Source: Bradyrhizobium sp. ISRA430 (GTDB taxonomy: Bacteria; Pseudomonadota; Alphaproteobacteria; Rhizobiales; Xanthobacteraceae). Taken from it: DNA of 64,000 nucleotides. Positions 39,974 through 47,925 of the stretch are shown here, in pieces. The notes beneath the pieces were generated by a model. The model was not told the origin of the DNA, searched no databases, and saw only the letters and a program-made list of their open reading frames with translations. The position numbers were made by a program, and so were the translations under genes. Numbering within the stretch: position 1 is the first letter of the stretch; each line of letters starts with the position of its first letter. Location of the stretch: positions 1,054,001 through 1,118,000 of the forward strand of contig NZ_CP094516.1 of the NCBI RefSeq assembly GCF_029909975.1, written 5' to 3'.

Positions 39974-41800
39974 ATGTGCGGGATTGTCGGCATTCTCGGG
40001 CGCGAACCGGTTGCGGAGCAACTGGTGGATTCGCTCAAGCGTCTTGAATATCGCGGCTACGATTCCGCAGGCGTCGCCACGCTCGAGGGCAGCCATCTCG
40101 AGCGCCGCCGCGCCGAAGGCAAGCTAAAGAATTTGGAGAAGCGGCTCTACGCCGAGCCGCTGCAGGGCACGACCGGCATCGGCCACACTCGCTGGGCCAC
40201 GCATGGCAAGCCGACCGAGCACAACGCGCATCCGCACGCGACCGAGCGCGTTGCCGTCGTCCACAACGGCATCATCGAGAATTTCCGCGAGCTGCGCGAG
40301 GAGCTCGAGAGCAACGGCACGGTATTCCACACCGAGACCGACACCGAGATCGTGCTGCATCTCGTCGACGACCTGCTGGTGCGCGGCACCAAGCCGGTCG
40401 AGGCGGTGAAGCTGACGCTGGCGCGGCTGCGCGGCGCCTTCGCGCTCGGCTTCATCTTCGCCGGCGAGGACGATCTCATGATCGGCGCCCGCAACGGACC
40501 GCCGCTCGCGATCGGCTATGGCGAGGGCGAGATGTATCTCGGCTCGGACGCCATCGCGCTCGGCCCGTTCACCGACACGATCGGCTATCTCGATGATGGC
40601 GACTGGGTCGTGCTGACCCGCAAGGGCGCCACGATCTTCGACAAGGACGGTCATGCCGTCCAGCGTGAGAAGATCAAGCACGCGGCCTCGACCTCGCTGG
40701 TCGACAAAGCCAACTACCGCCACTTCATGGCGAAGGAAATTCACGAGCAGCCGGAGGTGGTCGGCCATACGCTGGCGCGCTACATCGACATGGCGACCGA
40801 GCGTGTCTTGCTGCCGGTCAAGCTGCCGTTCGACTTCAGCACCATCGAGCGCGTCACGATCACGGCCTGCGGCACCGCGAGCTATGCCGGCTATGTCGCA
40901 AAGTACTGGTTCGAGCGTTTTGCGCGCCTGCCGGTCGAGGTCGATGTCGCGTCCGAATTCCGCTATCGCGAGGCCCCCTTGCGCAAGGGCGATCTCGCCA
41001 TCTTTATCTCGCAGTCCGGCGAGACCGCCGATACGCTGGCCGCGCTGCGCTACGCCAAGGCCGCGGGCGTGCACACGGTAGCCGTGGTCAACGTGCCGAC
41101 CTCGACGATCGCGCGCGAGAGCGAGACCGTGCTGCAGACGCTGGCCGGCCCGGAGATCGGCGTTGCCTCGACCAAGGCCTTCACCTGCCAGCTCATGGTG
41201 CTCGCCGCACTCGCAGTCGCCGCCGGCAAGGCGCGCGGCGAATTGTCCGAGGCCGACGAGACCAAGCTCGTGCACGGTCTCGTCGAAATCCCGCGCCTGA
41301 TGGCGGACGCGCTCACCACCGAGCTCCAGATCGAGAAGCTCGCGCGCGAGATCGCGAAATCGCGCGACGTGCTCTATCTCGGCCGCGGCACCAGCTTCCC
41401 GCTCGCGCTTGAGGGCGCGCTGAAGCTGAAGGAGATCTCCTATATCCACGCGGAGGGCTACGCCGCCGGCGAGCTCAAGCACGGGCCGATCGCGCTGATC
41501 GACGAGAACGTGCCGGTGGTGGTGATTGCGCCCCACGACCGGGTGTTCGAGAAAACCGTCTCCAACATGCAGGAAGTGGCCGCCCGCGGCGGCAACATTA
41601 TCCTGATGACCGACGCCAAGGGCGCAGCCGAGGCGACCGTCGATTCCCTCGTCACCATCGTCATGCCGGACATGGCAGCGGCCTTCACGCCGATGGTCTA
41701 CGCCGTGCCGGTGCAGTTGCTCGCCTATCATACGGCGGTTGTGATGGGCACCGACGTCGACCAGCCGCGCAACCTCGCCAAGTCGGTGACCGTGGAATAG
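39974..41800 (+). CDS. glmS: Glutamine--fructose-6-phosphate aminotransferase
   Basis: A 608-residue cytoplasmic enzyme converting fructose-6-phosphate and glutamine to glucosamine-6-phosphate, the first step of amino-sugar synthesis. MCGIVGILG places the catalytic Cys directly after the initiator Met, which requires ATG 39974 rather than the upstream TTG. The glutaminase half contains GIGHTRWATHG and HNGIIENF. Two SIS domains follow (about 290-430 and 460-600), with SQSGETADT and GRGTSFPLALEGALKLKEIS. No glmS ribozyme is apparent upstream. Confidence 0.97.
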   Translation: MCGIVGILGREPVAEQLVDSLKRLEYRGYDSAGVATLEGSHLERRRAEGKLKNLEKRLYAEPLQGTTGIGHTRWATHGKPTEHNAHPHATERVAVVHNGIIENFRELREELESNGTVFHTETDTEIVLHLVDDLLVRGTKPVEAVKLTLARLRGAFALGFIFAGEDDLMIGARNGPPLAIGYGEGEMYLGSDAIALGPFTDTIGYLDDGDWVVLTRKGATIFDKDGHAVQREKIKHAASTSLVDKANYRHFMAKEIHEQPEVVGHTLARYIDMATERVLLPVKLPFDFSTIERVTITACGTASYAGYVAKYWFERFARLPVEVDVASEFRYREAPLRKGDLAIFISQSGETADTLAALRYAKAAGVHTVAVVNVPTSTIARESETVLQTLAGPEIGVASTKAFTCQLMVLAALAVAAGKARGELSEADETKLVHGLVEIPRLMADALTTELQIEKLAREIAKSRDVLYLGRGTSFPLALEGALKLKEISYIHAEGYAAGELKHGPIALIDENVPVVVIAPHDRVFEKTVSNMQEVAARGGNIILMTDAKGAAEATVDSLVTIVMPDMAAAFTPMVYAVPVQLLAYHTAVVMGTDVDQPRNLAKSVTVE

Positions 41801-41888
41801 GCAGGCGGGAAGGGTGCCGCTCGCTATGTGGTCTTCAAAAATCTGCTAGAAGACCTTAGCTAAAGAGTTGCGACCACCTGGAACCCGA

Positions 41889-42668
41889 ATGACCGCCCGC
41901 CACGACGCGTCTCCGCCTGCGCCTCCGGCTGATCCCGTCCCGGAACCTCATACCGGCCTGATGGGCCGTTTCCGCAACTATTTTCTTACCGGCCTCGTCG
42001 TGACGGGGCCGATCGCGATCACGCTTTACCTGGTCTGGTGGTTCGTGACCTGGGTCGATGGCGTGGTGCGGCCCTTCGTGCCGCTGGCCTATCGCCCGGA
42101 AACCTATCTGCCCTACGGCGTCCCCGGTTGGGGACTGATTGTCGCAGTCTTCACGCTGACACTGCTCGGCTTCCTCGCCGCCAACCTGATTGGCCGTACG
42201 CTGGTCGATGTCGGCGAGACCTTTCTCGGCCGCATCCCGGCCGTTCGCGCCATCTACCGTGGCCTGAAGCAGGTGTTCGAGACGCTGTTCTCGGGCAAGG
42301 GCTCGAGCTTCCGCAAGGTGGGCTTGGTCGAGTTTCCTTCGCCGGGCATGTGGTCGATCGTGCTGATCTCGCAATCACCGAGTGAGGACGTCGCGCGCAG
42401 CCTGCCGGGAGAGGAGCACGTCTCGGTGTTCCTGCCGTGCTCGCCGAACCCGACCACCGGCTTCTTCTTTTACGTACCCAAGAGCAAGATCATCGAGGTC
42501 GAGCTGAGTGCCGAGGATGCGGCGACGCTGATCATGTCGGCTGGCGTGGTGCAGCCTGGCTCCGTAGCCGATCCGAAGAAGGTGGCGGCGCTCGCCGGCG
42601 TGGCGAATGCCGCGCGGATCGCCAATGCCTCCACCACGCTCAAGCCCGAGCCCGCGAAGGTGGAATGA
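41889..42668 (+). CDS. DUF502 membrane protein
   Basis: A 259-residue inner-membrane protein. Two helices at about 32-55 (YFLTGLVVTGPIAITLYLVW) and 82-105 are followed by the family block GRIPAVRAIYRGLKQVFETL and SPNPTTGFFFYVPKS, both typical of DUF502. The function is not known. It follows glmS by 88 bases in an arrangement I recall as common in Rhizobiales. The TTG at 41868 is rejected in favour of ATG 41889. The rhodanese gene starts 10 bases downstream. Confidence 0.88.
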   Translation: MTARHDASPPAPPADPVPEPHTGLMGRFRNYFLTGLVVTGPIAITLYLVWWFVTWVDGVVRPFVPLAYRPETYLPYGVPGWGLIVAVFTLTLLGFLAANLIGRTLVDVGETFLGRIPAVRAIYRGLKQVFETLFSGKGSSFRKVGLVEFPSPGMWSIVLISQSPSEDVARSLPGEEHVSVFLPCSPNPTTGFFFYVPKSKIIEVELSAEDAATLIMSAGVVQPGSVADPKKVAALAGVANAARIANASTTLKPEPAKVE

Positions 42669-42678
42669 GCAGCAGTCG

Positions 42679-43116
42679 ATGAGCGACGGAAAGACGTTCG
42701 ATGGCAAAGTGCGGGACGCCCGCGAGGGCAGCGTTCGCATGGTTGCGCCAGACGAAGCCAGGCGACTGATCGAGCAAGGTGGTGTCACCGTCATCGATGT
42801 CGGCGACGAGTGGCAGTTGCGCGAGCGCGGCACACTGCCCGGTGCCCGCAACATCACGCATGGCGAGCTCGCGATCAAAGCCGACACGAAGCAAGAGCAT
42901 CGCGATCCTGCCTTGCAGGACAGCAATCAGAAGATCCTCCTCACCTGCGGCGGTGGCGGCAAGGCGACGCTGTCGGCCGCCGCCCTGCAGGAGATGGGAT
43001 TTACCGACGTGTCCGTGCTCCAGGGTGGCTGCCGCGGCTGGCAGAAGGCCGGCTATGCGCTGGAGCCGTATCCCGGCTCGGACAGCGCCACTACCGCGCA
43101 GGACGCCGGCAAGTAG
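42679..43116 (+). CDS. Rhodanese-like sulfurtransferase
   Basis: A 145-residue single-domain rhodanese. MVAPDEARRLIEQGGVTVID starts the fold, and the active-site loop is LLTCGGGGKATLSAAALQEM with the catalytic Cys followed by a Gly-rich loop. FTDVSVLQGGCRGWQKAGYA is the C-terminal signature. The loop GGGGK instead of the usual charged CRxGxR suggests a different sulfur donor or acceptor. There is no export signal, so it is cytoplasmic. It is probably cotranscribed with the DUF502 gene. Confidence 0.88.
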   Translation: MSDGKTFDGKVRDAREGSVRMVAPDEARRLIEQGGVTVIDVGDEWQLRERGTLPGARNITHGELAIKADTKQEHRDPALQDSNQKILLTCGGGGKATLSAAALQEMGFTDVSVLQGGCRGWQKAGYALEPYPGSDSATTAQDAGK

Positions 43117-43170
43117 AATCCGCGGCCGACGGTTGGCCACGCTATGGCCGGAACCCGATCGGAGCCGACG

Positions 43171-44025
43171 ATGACAACCACGATAGCGATTCTTGCACCG
43201 GGCGCCATGGGTAGCGCGGTGGCCCGCCGCCTCGGCGAGCACGGCGCGCGCGTGCTCACCTCCTTGAAGGAGCGGAGCGAAGCGACGCTGAAACGGGCGG
43301 CAGACGCGGGCATGGTCGGCGCCGAGGACGATGAGATCGCTGACGCCGACATCATTCTCTCGATCGTGCCGCCGGGCGAGGCCGTCGCGCTGGCGGAGCG
43401 CCTGGCGCGACTGATCGTCAGGCGCGAGAAGAAGCCTGTCGTCGTCGACTGCAATGCCGTCAATGTCGAAACCGTGCTCCGCATTGAGGAGATCATCAGC
43501 TCGGCGCAGGCGCCATTCGTCGATGCCGGCATCATCGGCTTCCCGCCGCAGCCCGGCAGCAAGGGACCGGCGTTCTACATGTCCGGCGAGCATGCCAAGG
43601 ACGTCGCCGTGTTGAAGCAACTCGGGCTGGACCTGCGCATCGTCGAGGGGCCGGTCGGCGCAGCCTCCGCGCTCAAAATGTCCTACGCCGGAATCGTCAA
43701 GGGCCTCGCCGGCATCGGCTCGGCCATGGTGCTTGCTGCGACCAAGGCGGGCGCGGCGGATGCGCTTCGCAACGAGCTCGCACTGAGCCAGCCTGCGATC
43801 CTGGCGCGGCTCGAGGTCGCGCTGCCGGACATGATCCCAAAGGCCTATCGCTGGATTGCGGAGATGCGGGAGATTTCCGGCTTCCTCGGCCCGGATCATC
43901 CGGCAAGCCAGATCTACGAAGGCTTTGCACGCTGGTTCGAGCATCTTGCCGAGGATGCGAAGGGCGAGGCGACGGAAGCGGAGCTGTTGAAAGCGTTCGC
44001 GGCGAATGTCCAAAAGAAGGTCTAG
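43171..44025 (+). CDS. NAD(P)-binding 6-phosphogluconate-dehydrogenase-like protein (DUF1932)
   Basis: A 284-residue oxidoreductase. The Rossmann start IAILAPGAMGSAVARRLGEH gives the dinucleotide-binding GxxxxG pattern. SIVPPGEAVALAERL and VVDCNAVNVETV resemble beta-hydroxyacid dehydrogenases, and residues 165-260 match the DUF1932 domain (SALKMSYAGIVKGLAGIGSA, with the conserved Lys). The substrate is unknown. ATG 43171 is preferred to 43144 since it begins directly at the Rossmann strand and is preceded by GGAGCCGACG. Confidence 0.8.
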   Translation: MTTTIAILAPGAMGSAVARRLGEHGARVLTSLKERSEATLKRAADAGMVGAEDDEIADADIILSIVPPGEAVALAERLARLIVRREKKPVVVDCNAVNVETVLRIEEIISSAQAPFVDAGIIGFPPQPGSKGPAFYMSGEHAKDVAVLKQLGLDLRIVEGPVGAASALKMSYAGIVKGLAGIGSAMVLAATKAGAADALRNELALSQPAILARLEVALPDMIPKAYRWIAEMREISGFLGPDHPASQIYEGFARWFEHLAEDAKGEATEAELLKAFAANVQKKV

Positions 44026-44109
44026 ATTGCACTCGCAAGCCCGGTGCGCTCGCCAAGGCTCGGCCTCAAGGCCGAACTCCATCGAATGTCTCGGCTAGAA
44101 TGTGTTGAG

Positions 44110-44538
44110 CTAAGACAGCGGCTGCGTCTCCGAGAACATATCGACGATCTTGTTGGTCATGCCGTTCACGATCAGCACCTGATCCTTCATCTTGGCGTAC
44201 ATGTAGTCGCGCAGCTCCGGCAATTGCGAGATCACCTGCGTGGGTAGGCCTTGAGCCTTGACGCCTTTCGGAAGTGTTGCCCCAACGGCAGGTGTGAAGT
44301 CCTTGGCTGACTTCGTGGCTGCTTGCCGGAATTGTATATCGTTATGCTCGGTCAGCACCGTCTTGCGAATCTGCTCGCGCTGCGCGTTTGTCAGGCTGAG
44401 TTTCGGCAGCGATGGATTTTGCGATACCGTCGTGCCACCGCTCAATTCGACCGCACCTTGCGCAGCCGGTTGTGCGAGCGAAAGTGCGGGCGCGCCGAGT
44501 ATGATCGCGAGCGCAGCGATTGTGGTGGGAGCCCTCAT
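44110..44538 (-). CDS. DUF1236 exported protein
   Basis: A 142-residue periplasmic protein. It has a signal peptide (MRAPTTIAALAIILGAPALS, cleavage near LAQ), a helical stretch (KLSLTNAQREQIRKTVLTEH) and the DUF1236 end (ISQLPELRDYMYAKMKDQVL, then IVNGMTNKIVDMF). A strong ribosome site (GGAAGGAGC) precedes the ATG. DUF1236 proteins are abundant in Rhizobiales and have no established function. Convergent with the dehydrogenase gene. Confidence 0.85.
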   Translation of the reverse strand: MRAPTTIAALAIILGAPALSLAQPAAQGAVELSGGTTVSQNPSLPKLSLTNAQREQIRKTVLTEHNDIQFRQAATKSAKDFTPAVGATLPKGVKAQGLPTQVISQLPELRDYMYAKMKDQVLIVNGMTNKIVDMFSETQPLS

Positions 44539-44714
44539 GGTTCTGCTCCTTCCTGTACCGCCCTTGAGCAGTTAACGGGCGCATGGTGCGTCCGTTCCGC
44601 GGCCGGCGAGCAACGTGCGCGCCTTTGTCTGCCGTACAGGCGGGCAATGGTGGCAGTGTGCTGGACCAGCTCGCCCGAGTATCGCTTCCCCGGCGGCATT
44701 ACGGCGGCCATGGA

Positions 44715-44921
44715 TCAGCGTGCACTCGTCCATGTGCGCCAATGGGTCGGCTGAATGTCGGCGTGCGTTTTGCCTGATCGGTCGACCCAATTGGATCCAT
44801 CCTTGCGACAAGGAAAAGGAAGCGAATGGACGATACCATCAAAGTCCAGCGCGCAGATTTCGAGGTCTCCGTCTGACGGAGCTGTCGAAGTTGACTGCCA
44901 TTCGGTGGAGATGAACTGCAT
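44715..44921 (-). CDS. Small hypothetical protein (68 aa)
   Basis: ATG 44921 follows GGAGGTAGATC. The protein runs SDGDLEICALDFDGIVHSLP, then FPCRKDGSNWVDRSGKTHAD and IQPTHWRTW. This matches, from memory, a common Bradyrhizobium small-protein pattern ('FPCRK.G..W.D......DIQPTHWR'). No function is known. A strong ribosome site and this pattern make it likely real. Confidence 0.65.
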   Translation of the reverse strand: MQFISTEWQSTSTAPSDGDLEICALDFDGIVHSLPFPCRKDGSNWVDRSGKTHADIQPTHWRTWTSAR

Positions 44922-45307
44922 GATCTACCTCCAGCAGGAAATATGGGGATAGTTCCAATGTACTTTTTAGCACGAGTGATCGTCCTTGGGTGTGAACCAG
45001 CTCGCAATGACGCAAGGAACCCGTACCCTTCATTGGGGCAATTGCCTTGTCCTTGCCTCGGGCGTCTCTGATACGTCCGGGCGCACGATCACCGCTTGCA
45101 AGTGAGTCTGTCTCGGCTACGGGCGGTTCATGGGCGTGGGGCCGAATGTCGCGAAACGCCAGGCCCGGCTTGGGCATGCTCTGCGGCCGAGACAACGCGT
45201 CACGCGCGAGTGTGACCGGCGCATCTATTGGAGATGCATCACGGAGAAGAGTTGCTTCGGGCGATGGATTGCCGGGTCAAGCCCGGCAATTACGAGAATG
45301 AACCACT
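44922..45307. other. Intergenic stretch without a gene
   Basis: About 390 bases between the small gene and recG's stop. I see no protein gene here. The only structure is the inverted repeat at 45268-45290. Confidence 0.5.
45268..45290. repeat. Short perfect inverted repeat (ATTGCCGGG type)
   Basis: ATTGCCGGG, a 5-base loop TCAAG, then CCCGGCAAT. It lies 18 bases past the recG stop and may act as that gene's transcript end or as a dispersed repeat. Confidence 0.6.
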
Positions 45308-47416
45308 TTAACCCGCCCCAATCAGCGGAATTGCTTCATCCCGCTCATACAGATACAGCAGGCAGCGCAGCGCTTCGCCGCGCTCGCCCTTCAGCTTCGG
45401 ATCGTCGTTCATGATGCGCAGGGCCTCGTCGCGGGCCTGCGTGATGAGCTGGCTGTGGACCTCCGAACGCGCGATCCGATAGCCGGGCAGGCCGCTTTGG
45501 CGCACGCCGAGCACGTCGCCTTCGCCGCGCAGCTTCAAATCTTCCTCGGCGATGCGAAAGCCGTCGGTGGTCTCGCGGATCACCTTCAGCCGCGCCTTCG
45601 ACATTTCGCCGAGCGGCTCTGAGTAAAGCAGGAGGCAGGTCGAAGCTTCGGAGCCGCGTCCGATACGGCCGCGCAATTGATGGAGCTGGGCAAGGCCGAA
45701 GCGCTCGGCGTTCTCGATCACCATGATGGTGGCGGCCGGCACGTCGACGCCGACCTCGACCACGGTGGTCGCAACCAGGAGCCCGATCTCGTGGGCGGCG
45801 AACTGGCCCATCACGCGGTCCTTCTCTGCGCCCTTCATCTGCCCGTGGACGAGCCCGACGCGGTCGCCGAAGCGCTTCTGCAAACTCTCGAAACGTTTCG
45901 TCGCGTTGGTCAGGTGCTCGGTGCCTTCGGCCTCGGACTCCTCGACCAGCGGACAAATCCAGTAGACCAGCTTGCCGGACTGGAGCGCGCGGCCGACGCC
46001 GTCCATGACCTCCTCGATCCGGCTCATCGGCACCGCGCGGGTGTCGATCGGCTGCCGGCCGGCGGGCTTTTCGCGCAGCTCGCTGATGTCCATGTCGCCG
46101 AAATAGGTCAGCACCAGCGTGCGCGGGATCGGCGTGGCGCTCAGCACCAGCACGTCAACGGCCTCGCCCTTCGAGGTCAGCGCCAATCGCTCGCGCACGC
46201 CGAAACGGTGCTGCTCGTCGACGACGGCAAGCGCGAGATCCCCAAAGATCACGTCGTCCTGGATCAGCGCATGGGTGCCGACGAGGAGATCGATCTCGCC
46301 CTCGGCGAGCCGCGCGAGAATCTCGCGCCGCTCCTTGCCTTTTTCCCGCCCGGTGAGGATCGCGACCCGCAAGCCGGCGCGCTCGGCGAGCGGCGCGATG
46401 GTCTTGATGTGTTGGCGCGCCAGGATTTCGGTCGGCGCCATCAACGCGGCCTGCTTGCCGACCTCGGCGACGGCGGCAGCAGCGAGTAACGCCACCACGG
46501 TCTTGCCGGAGCCGACGTCGCCCTGAAGCAGACGGAGCATGCGCACGGATTGTTTCAGATCATCGGCGATCGCGGCCGCGGCACTGCGCTGGGAGGGTGT
46601 CAGCGCATAGGGCAGGGCATCGATGATCTTGTTGCGCAGGTGGCCGTCGCCGGCGTTGCGCACGCCGGCGGGCCGGCGCAACCGCGCACGGATCAGCGCC
46701 AGCGCCAGTTGCCCGGCCAAGAGCTCGTCGAAGGCGAGGCGCGACCAGAAGCGCTGGTCGGGCAGGACGTCGGTGAGCTCGACGGGCTGATGCACACGGA
46801 TGAGTGCCTCGGCGAGAGGCGGGAAGTTGCAGCGGCGGAGCACGTCCGGGCTGATCCATTCCGGCAAGGAGGGGAGCTTCTGCAGCGCCTGCGCGATCGC
46901 GCGGCGCAGCGAGCCGAGCGCCAGCCCCTCGGTCAGCGGATAGACGGGATCGATCCCGGAGAGCTTCGCGATGGCCTCCTCGTCCAGCACGCGGTCGGGA
47001 TGCACGATCTGCGGGATGCCGTCATACATCTGCAGCGTGCCGGAGACGTAGCGCTTCTCGCCCATCGGCAGCAGCTTCTCGACATAGCCGGGCTTGGCGC
47101 GGAAGAAGGTCAGCACGACGTCGCCGGTATCGTCGCTGGCGTAGACGAGATAGGGCGCGCGCGCATTGCGCGGCGGCGGAGGGCGGTGGCGGTCGATCGT
47201 CACCTCCAGCGTCACCACGGTTCCCGGCACGGCGTCACGGATCTTCGGCCGCGCGCGGCGGTCGATCACGTTGCTCGGCAAGTGCAGGAGGAGGTCGACC
47301 AGCCGCGGCGTCTCATCGCGGTCGAGCAGATAGCGCAACAGCTTGTCCTGCTTCGGACCGACGCCGGGGAGGCTGGTCACGGGAGCAAACAGCGGGTTGA
47401 GCAGGCTGGGGCGCAT
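45308..47416 (-). CDS. recG: ATP-dependent DNA helicase RecG
   Basis: A 702-residue branch-migration helicase that regresses stalled forks and processes Holliday junctions. The N-terminal wedge/OB domain lies at about 50-170 (VVTLEVTIDRHRPPPPRNAR). The helicase has Walker A LLQGDVGSGKTVVAL (about 294-308), VVDEQHRFGVRERLAL, SATPIPRTL, and the C-terminal QLRGRIGRGSEASTCLLLY. Length and motifs are normal. It is divergent from sdhE and mfd, with a dispersed repeat in the gap. Confidence 0.97.
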   Translation of the reverse strand: MRPSLLNPLFAPVTSLPGVGPKQDKLLRYLLDRDETPRLVDLLLHLPSNVIDRRARPKIRDAVPGTVVTLEVTIDRHRPPPPRNARAPYLVYASDDTGDVVLTFFRAKPGYVEKLLPMGEKRYVSGTLQMYDGIPQIVHPDRVLDEEAIAKLSGIDPVYPLTEGLALGSLRRAIAQALQKLPSLPEWISPDVLRRCNFPPLAEALIRVHQPVELTDVLPDQRFWSRLAFDELLAGQLALALIRARLRRPAGVRNAGDGHLRNKIIDALPYALTPSQRSAAAAIADDLKQSVRMLRLLQGDVGSGKTVVALLAAAAVAEVGKQAALMAPTEILARQHIKTIAPLAERAGLRVAILTGREKGKERREILARLAEGEIDLLVGTHALIQDDVIFGDLALAVVDEQHRFGVRERLALTSKGEAVDVLVLSATPIPRTLVLTYFGDMDISELREKPAGRQPIDTRAVPMSRIEEVMDGVGRALQSGKLVYWICPLVEESEAEGTEHLTNATKRFESLQKRFGDRVGLVHGQMKGAEKDRVMGQFAAHEIGLLVATTVVEVGVDVPAATIMVIENAERFGLAQLHQLRGRIGRGSEASTCLLLYSEPLGEMSKARLKVIRETTDGFRIAEEDLKLRGEGDVLGVRQSGLPGYRIARSEVHSQLITQARDEALRIMNDDPKLKGERGEALRCLLYLYERDEAIPLIGAG

Positions 47417-47442
47417 GGGGCGAATCTAGGATCGTTTCGGCT

Positions 47443-47523
47443 CGTCATGCCCGGCTTTATGCCGGGCATCCACGCTTTTTTCTCGGCAACGCGTGGATGG
47501 CCGGGACAAGCCTGGCCATGACG
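47443..47523. repeat. Dispersed palindromic repeat, CATGCCCGG type
   Basis: Starts CGTCATGCCCGGC and ends GGCCATGACG, with the inner inverted pair CCACGC/GCGTGG. It lies between the divergent recG and sdhE genes. It belongs to a different family from the CATTGCGAGCG repeats. Confidence 0.7.
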
Positions 47524-47634
47524 GGGCGGAGAGTGGCAAACCAGAACAACAAAGGGCTGACATCGGTCATCCGAGTGGCTATATCACCCGCGCCCGGCAC
47601 GTCCGGGCTTTTGGCGTTGGACTGGATTTGAGAC

Positions 47635-47925
47635 ATGACGGGAACGACACGATCGAGCGACGGGCTGGATGAGCGTCGCAAGCGGCTTCTGTTCCGCTGC
47701 TGGCACCGCGGCACGCGCGAGATGGACCTCATCCTCGGCCGCTTTGCCGATGCCGAGATTGGCAACCTGTCCGATGCCGAACTGACCGAGCTCGAGCACC
47801 TGCTGGAGGTGCCCGATCCCGATTTCTACGCGGCCGTCACGGGAGACAAAGTGCTTCCGGGTGACGTTGCAGGCGCGCTGTTCGCGCGTATCAAGGCATT
47901 TCCGATTGCGGACGGCAACGCATGA
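47635..47925 (+). CDS. sdhE: FAD assembly factor SdhE
   Basis: A 96-residue cytoplasmic protein needed for covalent attachment of FAD to succinate dehydrogenase subunit A. The RGxxE motif is present in CWHRGTREMDLILGRFAD (residues 22-39), followed by LSDAELTELEHLLEVPDPDF and YAAVTGDK, all typical of the family. The stop overlaps the mfd start by four bases (ATGA), giving coupled translation with a repair gene, as seen in other Rhizobiales to my knowledge. Confidence 0.93.
   Translation: MTGTTRSSDGLDERRKRLLFRCWHRGTREMDLILGRFADAEIGNLSDAELTELEHLLEVPDPDFYAAVTGDKVLPGDVAGALFARIKAFPIADGNA

Noticed and set aside
45047..45301. 84-codon + strand frame before recG's end
   Set aside because: It lacks a ribosome site, is rich in Arg/Ser/Gly and includes the inverted repeat at 45268-45290.
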